Source: an uncultured Bacteroidales bacterium (GTDB lineage: Bacteria > Bacteroidota > Bacteroidia > Bacteroidales > Lentimicrobiaceae). From it: a DNA stretch of 6,599 nucleotides. The DNA lies in NCBI GenBank assembly GCA_937864935.1, contig CALMDN010000272.1:1-6599 (forward strand), written 5' to 3'. The position numbers were made by a program, and so were the translations under genes. Below, in pieces: positions 1-6,599 of this stretch (its first letter is position 1; each line of letters begins with the position of its first letter). The notes under the pieces are model-generated. The model searched no databases, was not told where the DNA came from, and was given only the letters and a program-made list of their open reading frames with translations.

Positions 1-223
1 CAATAAGGTAAAGCAGTATGGATGCAATACCGACAATGGATGCTGTCTGAAGCAGGTATGACAAACGCGCAAATTTCCTCAGCGTAGCAGTCTGAATGTT
101 GTTAACCAGCATCCTCTGGTAAAAGAAAATGCCCGCCAGACCCGACAAAAAGGCAAAGTAGATCAGAAATCTACCCAGGGTACCGGCAAACAGATGTTCA
201 CCGACATATACAATATCATTCAT
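1..223 (-). CDS. Cytochrome c biogenesis protein, CcmF/CcsA-like heme lyase (N-terminal part only)
   Basis: An open frame on the minus strand starts with ATG at 221-223 and runs off the left edge after 74 codons, so only the N-terminus is present. The protein opens MNDIVYVGEHLFAGTLGRF, followed by a hydrophobic segment (about residues 17-36), a short polar loop, then FARLSYLLQTASIVGIASIL, which begins a second membrane segment (about 54-74). This layout and the 'GEHL..G.LG.F' and 'ARLS...' blocks match, from memory, the start of the Bacteroidota CcmF/CcsA proteins, multi-pass membrane proteins that attach heme to apocytochrome c outside the cytoplasmic membrane. It is transcribed away from the acyltransferase gene at 402. 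No Shine-Dalgarno site precedes the ATG and I found no clear promoter for it. The tryptophan-rich heme-binding motif that would settle the family lies outside the window, so assignment rests on the N-terminus alone. Confidence 0.75.
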   Translation of the reverse strand, partial: MNDIVYVGEHLFAGTLGRFLIYFAFLSGLAGIFFYQRMLVNNIQTATLRKFARLSYLLQTASIVGIASILLYLI

Positions 224-401
224 AAGTCAATATTTATCAGTTAGTAACCAGCATTACTGTCAGAACGCCATCAATCCGCGCAACTGAACAATTTCAAGCC
301 ACTAAAATACAATTCTTTCGTTTGTAAATGCGATCTAAATAATTCATCTTTGTATCTGCCTGAATAAACTGTGTATTCTGGCAAAGCCATATTTATACTT
401 A
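224..401. other. Divergent intergenic region
   Basis: This 178-bp A+T-rich gap separates the leftward cytochrome c assembly gene from the rightward acyltransferase gene and must hold both promoters. A convincing promoter is visible only for the rightward gene. No hairpin, RNA gene or small ORF with family resemblance was recognised. Confidence 0.8.
321..352 (+). promoter_or_regulatory. Bacteroidota-type promoter for the acyltransferase gene
   Basis: TTTG at 321-324 matches the -33 element and CATCTTTG at 345-352 matches the -7 element TAnnTTTG at 7 of 8 informative or free positions; the gap is 20 bp, close to the usual spacing for the Bacteroidota primary sigma factor. Transcription would start near 358-360, leaving a leader of about 43 nt before the ATG at 402. 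Pattern match only. Confidence 0.55.
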
Positions 402-1532
402 ATGAAGGCAGACATTCTTGTTGTTTCAAACCGGAAAATGATGTCGGATTTCATCCGGGTTCCCGCATTCATTCATGCTGGCCATACCAATTGGCTACCA
501 CCGGTATATGCCGATGAAAGGCAGTTTTTCAACCGGAATAAGAACCCTGCTTTCAGTCATTGTGAAACCATACTGGCAGTTGCCTATGCTGGCAGGAAGC
601 CGGTCGGCAGAATCATGGGTATTGTTCACCACACCTACAACAAATTGAAAAATGAACAGACAGCCAGGTTTTCTTTCTTTGATTGTGTTGAAGATGAAGA
701 GCTGGCTGCAGATCTGATTGAATTTATCACGGCATGGGCAAAAAAACAGGGCATGAGCTGTCTAACCGGACCGTTTGCCTTTTCTGACAAGGACCCTCAG
801 GGGTTTCAGATTGAAGGATTCGACACCACACCCTTGCTGGGCACCAACTGCAACCTGCCGTGGCTTCCGGCTTTCATGGAAAAATCGGGATTTACCCCCC
901 TGCTTGATTGCCTGACCTATCGGTTCAGTGCCAGCCTTACCCTTCCGGAAACCTACGACAGGGTGCTGCGCCGTGCAGAAAACTACGGCAAATACCGGCT
1001 GATTGAATTTACCTCGAGACGTCAGCTTAAAGCCTATATCCAGCCGGTTATGCATCTTACAAACGAAACCTACAGCAACCTCTACGGCTATTATCCGTTG
1101 AGCAATCACGAGATGGAAGCTTTGGCCAAACGGTATATGCCTTTGCTGATGCCTGAATTTATCAAGGTGATAGTATCAGGCAACGAGGTTGTGGCCTATG
1201 TGATCGCCATCACGAATATTTCTGCAGGGATTATCAGGTCGCGTGGAAAGCTTTTACCATTCGGATGGTGGCATATCTGGCGCTCGATGCAGAAAACGAA
1301 ACAACTCGATCTGATGCTGGGGGCTGTAAAACCAGGGCTTCAGGGGTTGGGCCTTGAAGTGTGGATGGGCATGAAACTACTGGATTCTGCAAAAAAAGCC
1401 GGTATGCAGACGATGGCCACACACCTTATCCTTGAAACCAATCATAGGATGAGGGCCGTGATCGAGCGGTTGGATGCTGAAACCAGCAAACGGTTCAGGA
1501 TTTATCAGAAAGTATTACAATCCGTTGATTGA
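402..1532 (+). CDS. GNAT-fold acyltransferase, YghO / bacterial ceramide synthase-like family
   Basis: A 376-residue soluble protein with no signal peptide or membrane segment. It shows the hallmarks of the YghO-like family: an N-terminal 'NWLPPVYADER' block (30-40) followed by 'NKNPAFSH' (47-53), 'GRKPVGRIMGI' (64-74), the 'GPFAFSDKDPQGFQIEGFD' block (123-141), a second half with 'NETYSNLYGYYPLS' (221-234) and 'KVIVSGNEVVAYVIAI' (255-270), and a C-terminal 'HLILETNHRMRAVIERL' plus 'KRFRIYQK' (341-370). The halves look like two GNAT-type domains. From memory, this family includes the bacterial ceramide synthase characterised in Caulobacter, which transfers a fatty acyl group from acyl-CoA to a sphingoid base. 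Since many Bacteroidota make sphingolipids, a role as lipid N-acyltransferase is a reasonable inference, but family members of unknown substrate are common and I cannot tell which this is. The start is the first in-frame ATG after the promoter; upstream is A+T-rich without a Shine-Dalgarno site, normal for this phylum. It is first of three rightward genes, 79 bp before the next. Confidence 0.85.
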   Translation: MKADILVVSNRKMMSDFIRVPAFIHAGHTNWLPPVYADERQFFNRNKNPAFSHCETILAVAYAGRKPVGRIMGIVHHTYNKLKNEQTARFSFFDCVEDEELAADLIEFITAWAKKQGMSCLTGPFAFSDKDPQGFQIEGFDTTPLLGTNCNLPWLPAFMEKSGFTPLLDCLTYRFSASLTLPETYDRVLRRAENYGKYRLIEFTSRRQLKAYIQPVMHLTNETYSNLYGYYPLSNHEMEALAKRYMPLLMPEFIKVIVSGNEVVAYVIAITNISAGIIRSRGKLLPFGWWHIWRSMQKTKQLDLMLGAVKPGLQGLGLEVWMGMKLLDSAKKAGMQTMATHLILETNHRMRAVIERLDAETSKRFRIYQKVLQSVD

Positions 1533-1591
1533 TCGGGGTTGTTAACGTTAAATCGAGTCACTTTCAGACAATTTGCCCCGGAGATTGTTAA

Positions 1592-1609
1592 ATGAGTAAA
1601 AAAGTGTAA
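1592..1609 (+). other. Five-codon mini-ORF directly before the coiled-coil gene
   Basis: ATG at 1592-1594 reads MSKKV and stops at TAA 1607-1609, leaving 2 bases before the ATG of the next gene at 1612. It has a plausible Shine-Dalgarno site (GGAGA, 1580-1584) seven bases upstream, whereas the start at 1612 has none. It contains a run of six A (1598-1603); one additional A would fuse it in frame to the downstream gene. It could be a coupling leader, the true start with a length-variable A run, or chance. Confidence 0.3.
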
Positions 1610-1611
1610 GC

Positions 1612-1920
1612 ATGAAAATCCCCACCGGATTATTGCTCAGGTTTTTGCTGGCCTACGGCCTGATGAACCGTGAAACGTTTGAAAACCATATCACTGCACT
1701 GCTTTCAGGCTATATGGAAGACCCAAACGACATTGAAAAGATCAACGAATTTCTGTTTACACAGATGGGGGAACTGAAAGATTTCCTGACCTACCAGAAC
1801 ATTGCCGGCAACAATTCCCTGCACAGCCAGGAGGAGCTCAGAAATGAAATTGCCGGACTCAGAAAGGCGATTGAAGCACTTAACGAAAAAATCGATCAGA
1901 AAAAGGAGGGCTCCCTATGA
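1612..1920 (+). CDS. Small coiled-coil protein of unknown function, coupled to the UbiB-like gene
   Basis: A 102-residue protein that I do not recognise as a named family. Residues 4-18 (PTGLLLRFLLAYGLM) are hydrophobic but too short and mixed for a confident membrane span; the middle is acidic and probably helical. Residues 76-94 form a textbook coiled coil: L76, I80, L83, I87, L90 and I94 follow 4-3-4-3-4 spacing, with charged residues between. The gene ends in ATGA (1917-1920), overlapping the start of the ABC1/UbiB gene by 4 bp, so the two proteins are probably made in fixed proportion and may interact. In architecture (small, helical, C-terminal coiled coil, beside a UbiB-family gene) it recalls the proteobacterial accessory factor UbiK or phasin-like proteins, but I see no sequence identity that would prove this. 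The start at 1612 is chosen because the frame is closed by TAA at 1597-1599. Confidence 0.8.
   Translation: MKIPTGLLLRFLLAYGLMNRETFENHITALLSGYMEDPNDIEKINEFLFTQMGELKDFLTYQNIAGNNSLHSQEELRNEIAGLRKAIEALNEKIDQKKEGSL
1903..1909 (+). promoter_or_regulatory. Strong Shine-Dalgarno site for the ABC1/UbiB gene
   Basis: AAGGAGG lies seven bases before the ATG at 1917, inside the last codons of the upstream gene. It is near-ideal in match and spacing. Other starts in this window (402, 1612, 223, 5898) lack such a site, in line with the weak use of Shine-Dalgarno pairing in Bacteroidota. With the ATGA overlap it fixes the start at 1917 and argues for translational coupling. Confidence 0.8.
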
Positions 1921-3563
1921 ATCTGAGGCGGATTTACATCATTTACTTACAATTGCTGCGTGCCAGGGAGATTGTCTTCGTCATTCTGCGTCATGCTTTC
2001 AGAGAATGGATCAACCGGTCGGGAATCGGACGAAAAGTGTTCCGCAGGAAAAACAGCCCGAAACGTCAGGTCTATTCAACACCCGAAAGGATCCGGATCA
2101 CCATTGAAGAGCTGGGACCAACTTACATCAAATTCGGGCAGATACTCGCCGACAGGCCTGACATGGTTTCAGAACGCTTTCGGAATGAGCTGAAGAAACT
2201 TCAGTCAAAAGCCCGTCCGTTTGATGATGACGATGCCATCCGCCTGATCCGCAAAGAGCTGGGTATGGAGATTGAAGAAGTCTTCAGTGAACTGGACACT
2301 GCCTGCCTTGCCTCAGCATCCATCGGACAGGTCTACCAGGGCAAACTGCTCACCGGTGAAGCCGTTATTGTTAAAATCCAGCGTCCGCACATCGAAAACA
2401 AGATCCGGCTTGACCTTTACCTCATGCGCTACATCGCGCGCAGCGCTGTGAAGAATTATCCCGAGCTGGCTGCCATCGACATCGTAGGGTTGATCGATGA
2501 ATTTGGCCAGAGCATACTCAAGGAACTGGATTATTACAACGAGGCTTCCAACCTGCTGCGTTTCGGTGAAATGTTCAAAGATGACTCCAGGGTTCACATT
2601 CCGAAGGTTTTCATGGATTATACCACACGCAGAATCCTTATCATGGAGAAAGTCAGTGGCATTACACCCGATTCGCCTGAAGCTTTGATCAGCAACAACC
2701 TGGATCCCGGGATAATTGCCCGGAACGGAGCCGACATTATCCTGAAAATGGTTCTCAAAAACGGCTTCTTTCACGCCGATCCACACCCGGGAAATCTTTT
2801 TATCCTTCCCGGGAATGTAATCTCATTGATCGATTTTGGTATGGTGGGAGTACTTAAACCAAACCACCTCAACTTCCTGGCCAGCTTTGCCATGGGTTTC
2901 TACAGATCCGACGCTTCAGCGATCACCCAGTCGCTGGTCACCCTTTGTGGCATCAGGTTTTTTGAAGAGGAGAGCGACCTGGAGTTTGAAATTGATCAGC
3001 TGCTCAAAAGCAATGCTTACCTCCCGTTTGAAAAGATCGATTTTGCACGGATCATGCAGGAATGCATCAACCTTATGGTAAAGTACCAGCTCAAAATCCC
3101 ATCCAGCATTTTTATGCTGGTGAAGGCACTGGCGACAATACAGAAATTTGCCGGCAACCTGAGTCCGGACATCAACCTGGGCCCAATCATTCTGCCTTAT
3201 GCCCGTGAACTGGTCGCGCGAAAATACGATCCGCGAAGACTGGCATCGGGGATTTATGAAACCATCGACAACTATGTGACCCTCTTCAGGGAATTCCCCG
3301 GAGAACTCTCTGAGATTCTCTATAAAATAAAACAGGGGAAACTGAAGCACGAAATCCGTTTCGGCGACCCCGAACCTACGATGAAAACCATCAGGTACTT
3401 CGGACAACGGCTTGCGCTGGCCATTCTCCTGGCAGGTTTGGGTGTTACCTCAACCATCCTCATCGTGTGGAACGATGAAAAGACCTTTGGTCACATTACA
3501 TTTGGCGTCACCATGTTTTTTACGTCATGGGTAATGCTGAAATGGTTGTTTAAGGGAAAATAA
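1917..3563 (+). CDS. ABC1/UbiB (AarF/ADCK) family atypical protein kinase-like membrane protein
   Basis: A 548-residue protein, the usual length for bacterial UbiB/AarF proteins. Family motifs appear in order: KxGQ motif as KFGQ (72-75) within 'GPTYIKFGQILADRPD'; the alanine-rich loop that replaces the kinase P-loop as ASASIGQVYQG (132-142); the ATP-binding lysine in VKIQRP (K153); the ExD motif in KELDYYNEASN (E203, D205); the catalytic loop GFFHADPHPGNLF (283-295; D288, N293); and the DFG metal-binding motif (306-308). The C-terminus has two membrane segments (about 498-517 and 524-545), typical of UbiB. No key residue is missing, so the fold should bind nucleotide. Known members act in coenzyme Q synthesis or in lipid/quinone handling, probably as ATPases rather than classical protein kinases. 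Bacteroidota generally use menaquinone, so the real substrate or partner here is open; I give no symbol for that reason. It is coupled to the upstream coiled-coil gene by a 4-bp overlap and is the last rightward gene, convergent with the DUF2271 gene. Confidence 0.93.
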   Translation: MNLRRIYIIYLQLLRAREIVFVILRHAFREWINRSGIGRKVFRRKNSPKRQVYSTPERIRITIEELGPTYIKFGQILADRPDMVSERFRNELKKLQSKARPFDDDDAIRLIRKELGMEIEEVFSELDTACLASASIGQVYQGKLLTGEAVIVKIQRPHIENKIRLDLYLMRYIARSAVKNYPELAAIDIVGLIDEFGQSILKELDYYNEASNLLRFGEMFKDDSRVHIPKVFMDYTTRRILIMEKVSGITPDSPEALISNNLDPGIIARNGADIILKMVLKNGFFHADPHPGNLFILPGNVISLIDFGMVGVLKPNHLNFLASFAMGFYRSDASAITQSLVTLCGIRFFEEESDLEFEIDQLLKSNAYLPFEKIDFARIMQECINLMVKYQLKIPSSIFMLVKALATIQKFAGNLSPDINLGPIILPYARELVARKYDPRRLASGIYETIDNYVTLFREFPGELSEILYKIKQGKLKHEIRFGDPEPTMKTIRYFGQRLALAILLAGLGVTSTILIVWNDEKTFGHITFGVTMFFTSWVMLKWLFKGK

Positions 3564-3565
3564 AC

Positions 3566-3588
3566 ATGCCGGGCTCATTGCCTGGTGT
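3566..3588 (+). terminator. Weak hairpin between convergent genes
   Basis: Just after the stop of the UbiB-like gene, CCGGGC (3569-3574) pairs with GCCTGG (3580-3585) around a 5-base loop, with one G-U pair, extendable by weak pairs to 3566-3588. There is no U-tract on the plus side; on the minus side a T-rich stretch follows, but there the stem has an A-C mismatch. It may serve either or both convergent genes; evidence is weak. Confidence 0.3.
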
Positions 3589-3620
3589 AACGGGAATCTC
3601 TGAAAAGACGTAAATTCAGC

Positions 3621-4463
3621 TCAGTCAGCCAGCATCACTTTGGCAATGTGGACTTTCCCCTGACCAACGATCCTCAGAAAGTAAACCCCCGGATCCAGCT
3701 TGTGGTTGTTCTCTCCCATGCCATTCCAGCTGAACTCATTGTGCCCTTCTGGCCGCTCTTCATTCACCAGTTCTGCAAGCCGGGTGCCCTTGCTGTCGTA
3801 AACGGAAACGTTGATGAAAGAATGCCGTGTCAGGGTGAACGAAATGTTTATTTTTTCACTGAAAGGGTTTGGAAAAGCAGAGAAACCAGCGAATACAGAA
3901 GACTGATCTTCAATGCCCACATTCAGCGGACTGTAGTTGAGGCTCATGTTTTTGAAATAAGCTTCATCAGGTGGGTTCAGCGAGACAACATCCAGTCCTT
4001 TGGTAAAGGAAACCTTTGTGGATGGGCCCACTGCTCCACCGCCTGCTGAGTTGCGCTCGGTAAACTCAACCCAGATCTCATACTCTCCGTCAGGCACCAG
4101 GTTTCCGTTCAGATCGCGGCAGTCCCAGGTTACAGTGTGGGTCTGATGGTTTGGTAATGTAGCTCCAGTGGTGGCATTCACACTGTTGTTGCCTGACGAA
4201 GCGACCCATTTTACAAGGTGCTGTTTACGGTTGGCAGCCATCACTTTTCTGGAGATAACAAAATTGCCCTGAGCATCTTTTACCCATATGGCAAGTACGT
4301 TCTTCGGCGAATAGGTTGCCCCGTTGGTCACCGTAAGTACAGAAAAAGTAAGGGTTCCATCGGTTGAAACAGGGTTCCCTGCGCTGGAGGTTGAAAGATC
4401 AGAAATACCGAAGACCGAAATAAGCAATGAAAGGATTCCTTTAATGATGCTGAATTTTTTCAT
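3621..4463 (-). CDS. Secreted DUF2271 protein with T9SS type A sorting domain
   Basis: A 280-residue exported protein. The signal peptide is MKKFSIIKGILSLLISVFG and on to about residue 28 (lysines, hydrophobic core, then STSSA-G as likely cleavage point). Residues about 37-155 match the DUF2271 pattern: 'LTVTNGATYSPKNVLAIWV' (43-61), 'KWVASSG' (85-91), 'TTGAT.PNHQTHTVTWDCRD' (98-117) and 'VPDGEYEIWVEFTE' (123-136). Residues about 194-280 form a T9SS tail: 'FPNPFSEKINISF' (197-209), 'VYDSKG' (221-226) and 'LDPGVYFLRIVGQGK' with a KVML ending. It should pass the inner membrane by Sec and the outer membrane by T9SS, ending on the cell surface or released. The function of DUF2271 is not known to me; in other bacteria it is sometimes found near iron or flavin redox genes. 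An ATG 22 codons upstream (4529) is open, but the start at 4463 is preferred because it begins the signal peptide and because a -7 box lies between the two. A terminator separates it from eno. Confidence 0.9.
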   Translation of the reverse strand: MKKFSIIKGILSLLISVFGISDLSTSSAGNPVSTDGTLTFSVLTVTNGATYSPKNVLAIWVKDAQGNFVISRKVMAANRKQHLVKWVASSGNNSVNATTGATLPNHQTHTVTWDCRDLNGNLVPDGEYEIWVEFTERNSAGGGAVGPSTKVSFTKGLDVVSLNPPDEAYFKNMSLNYSPLNVGIEDQSSVFAGFSAFPNPFSEKINISFTLTRHSFINVSVYDSKGTRLAELVNEERPEGHNEFSWNGMGENNHKLDPGVYFLRIVGQGKVHIAKVMLAD

Positions 4464-4479
4464 GTTTTTTGATTTCCTG

Positions 4480-4487
4480 CAAAGATA
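4480..4487 (-). promoter_or_regulatory. Bacteroidota -7 promoter box for the DUF2271 gene
   Basis: On the minus strand these bases read TATCTTTG, a perfect match to TAnnTTTG. The -33 element is poor (ATTTC about 20 bp upstream). The box ends 16 bases before the ATG at 4463, so the leader would be only about 10 nt. It lies downstream of the alternative ATG at 4529, which supports the shorter gene model. Confidence 0.5.
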
Positions 4488-4550
4488 TAAAACAGATGGA
4501 GAAATTTGTATATGTTTTTCGAAAAGCATTGCTTGAACCCCCGAAGTGTT

Positions 4551-4586
4551 AAAAAAAAATCCCCGCTTATAAAAAGCAGGGATTTT
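4551..4586 (-). terminator. Intrinsic terminator of enolase
   Basis: On the minus strand, 23 bases after the eno stop, a 13-bp stem (arms 4574-4586 and 4556-4568) with loop TTTAT is followed by a run of nine T (4551-4559, partly within the stem). The one non-Watson-Crick position is a U-G pair in the minus-strand RNA but a C-A mismatch in the plus-strand RNA, which fits termination of eno. Confidence 0.88.
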
Positions 4587-4608
4587 CCATAACTAAAACA
4601 GGAATTAA

Positions 4609-5925
<1,317 letters not shown>

Positions 5926-5958
5926 TTAATTTTCCGTTGCAGCAATTCAATCCTGCAT

Positions 5959-6000
5959 CAAATAAAAATGAGGACAAAGTTAACGAAACTTTATCCTCAT
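5959..6000 (-). terminator. Intrinsic terminator of the rplQ operon
   Basis: Eighteen bases after the rplQ stop, arms 5987-6000 and 5968-5981 form a 14-bp stem around a 5-base loop (TCGTT on the minus strand), followed by TTTTATTTG. The only odd pair is U-G in the minus-strand RNA but C-A in the plus-strand RNA, so the hairpin is perfect only in the rplQ direction. It closes the ribosomal protein operon. Confidence 0.85.
5975..5982 (-). promoter_or_regulatory. Possible -7 box of the eno promoter
   Basis: On the minus strand these bases read TAACTTTG, a perfect TAnnTTTG match, which would give a leader of roughly 70 nt for eno. But it sits inside the downstream arm of the rplQ terminator and no good -33 element lies about 20 bp upstream, so the match may be a by-product of the stem. 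A second, poorer candidate (TTTATTTG) lies at 5959-5966. Confidence 0.3.
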
Positions 6001-6018
6001 TCCTGATTTTTCATCGGA

Positions 6019-6564
6019 TTACTCTTTGCTATCGGTAGATTCTTCAGCAGGAGTATCTGCGGCTTTTGCTTCTTCAGCAGCCTGGGGGGCTTTGGGTGCT
6101 TTGGCTGCAGGTTTACCATCCTTTACAACACCGGCTTTCTCTTTGCTGCCACGGCTGCGACGGGTAGTTCTTGCTTTTGGAGCCTCTTTAGCTGCGAGGA
6201 GGTTCTCGTTAAAATCAACCAGCTCCATCATGCACATTTCTGCATTGTCGCCAAGCCGGTTTCCGGTTTTAAGTATGCGGGTATATCCTCCGGGGCGGCT
6301 GGCCACCTTAACCGATACTTCCCTGAACAAAGCCGTAACGGCTTCTTTGTTCTGCAGATAGCTGAAAACCATCCTTCTTGAATGTGTAGAATCATCCTTC
6401 GACCGGTTGATCAGGGGCTCAACATAACCTCTCAATGCTTTGGCCTTGGCCAGGGTAGTGTTGATCCTTTTATGCAGAATGAGTGAAGCGGCCATATTCG
6501 ACAGCATTGCCTTACGGTGGGAACTCGTCCTTCCAAGGTGATTTACTTTCTTTCCGTGTCTCAT
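6019..6564 (-). CDS. rplQ: 50S ribosomal protein L17 with long C-terminal tail
   Basis: A 181-residue L17, a large-subunit protein that binds 23S rRNA near the peptide exit side. The core (1 to about 118) is canonical: [20 protein letters not shown], '[25 protein letters not shown]' (21-45), '[21 protein letters not shown]' (90-110) and 'ELVDFNE' (114-120). The usual bacterial protein ends near there; here about 60 more residues follow, rich in A, K, E and P. They start basic ([14 protein letters not shown], 130-143) and end acidic (EESTDSKE). Such tails are, from memory, common on L17 in Bacteroidota and are probably disordered. The start ATG at 6562-6564 is preceded by AAGGA about nine bases upstream. 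It lies 5 bases after the stop of the preceding gene, in the classical rpoA-rplQ order, and ends in a strong terminator, making it the last gene of the operon. Confidence 0.98.
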   Translation of the reverse strand: MRHGKKVNHLGRTSSHRKAMLSNMAASLILHKRINTTLAKAKALRGYVEPLINRSKDDSTHSRRMVFSYLQNKEAVTALFREVSVKVASRPGGYTRILKTGNRLGDNAEMCMMELVDFNENLLAAKEAPKARTTRRSRGSKEKAGVVKDGKPAAKAPKAPQAAEEAKAADTPAEESTDSKE

Positions 6565-6569
6565 TTCAA

Positions 6570-6599
6570 TTAATCCTTATCAAGTTTATATTTTGCAAT
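6570..6599 (-). CDS. rpoA: Probable RNA polymerase alpha subunit, last nine codons
   Basis: The right edge, on the minus strand, reads IAKYKLDKD then TAA (6570-6572), five bases before the rplQ start. The position directly upstream of rplQ is nearly always rpoA, and a '.SKY.LDK' type ending is what I remember for Bacteroidota alpha subunits. The fragment is too short to prove it; another frame is also open to the edge, so the call rests mainly on gene order. Confidence 0.6.
   Translation of the reverse strand: MAKYKLDKD

Noticed and set aside
382..389. TGGCTTTG on the minus strand as a promoter for the leftward cytochrome c assembly gene
   Set aside because: The first two conserved bases do not fit well, no -33 element sits at proper distance, and the leader would be over 150 nt.
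762..1109. Open frames opposite or within the acyltransferase, UbiB-like, DUF2271, eno and rplQ genes
   Set aside because: They overlap fully with genes of recognisable families in another frame, show no domain or start signal, and read like translated complements.
1534..1580. CGGGG (1534-1538) pairing with CCCCG (1576-1580) as a terminator after the acyltransferase gene
   Set aside because: Only five pairs enclose a 37-base loop and no T-run follows; not a credible terminator.
1917..3563. Naming the UbiB-like gene ubiB
   Set aside because: The family match is clear, but the lineage probably makes menaquinone and not ubiquinone, so the symbol would claim a pathway that is not supported.
4464..4529. 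N-terminal extension of the DUF2271 protein by 22 residues from ATG at 4529
   Set aside because: The extension would place non-signal sequence before a good signal peptide, and a perfect -7 box (4480-4487) lies inside it.

Overview
The window looks like a chromosomal segment of a Bacteroidota bacterium, probably an environmental Bacteroidales- or Marinilabiliales-like lineage. Four things point there: a secreted protein with a type IX secretion (T9SS) C-terminal sorting domain; promoter boxes of the Bacteroidota form TAnnTTTG; starts that mostly lack a Shine-Dalgarno site; and a fused-type cytochrome c heme lyase start of the kind seen in this phylum. No mobile element, CRISPR array, tRNA or rRNA is visible.

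Left part (1-401): the first 74 codons of a leftward CcmF/CcsA-like cytochrome c assembly gene, then a 178-bp divergent intergenic region that holds a good promoter for the rightward genes. Middle part (402-3563): three rightward genes. The first is a YghO/bCerS-like GNAT-fold acyltransferase. The second is a 102-residue protein with a clean C-terminal coiled coil. The third is an ABC1/UbiB (AarF) family atypical kinase with two C-terminal membrane segments. The last two overlap by 4 bp and share an unusually strong Shine-Dalgarno site, so they are very probably translationally coupled. All three could act on or at the membrane (lipid or quinone metabolism), but this is inference.

Right part (3621-6599): everything is leftward. 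A DUF2271 protein with signal peptide and T9SS tail has its own promoter. Upstream of it lies enolase, closed by a strong intrinsic terminator, and further upstream rplQ (ribosomal protein L17) with its own strong terminator. The last 30 bases are the 3' end of the preceding gene, probably rpoA. The right part is therefore the end of the large ribosomal protein operon, followed by two separately transcribed genes.

Most of the window is ordinary core genome. The part most worth a second look is the acyltransferase / coiled-coil / UbiB-like trio. UbiB proteins are best known from ubiquinone synthesis, whereas Bacteroidota normally use menaquinone, and the small coupled coiled-coil protein has no function I can name.
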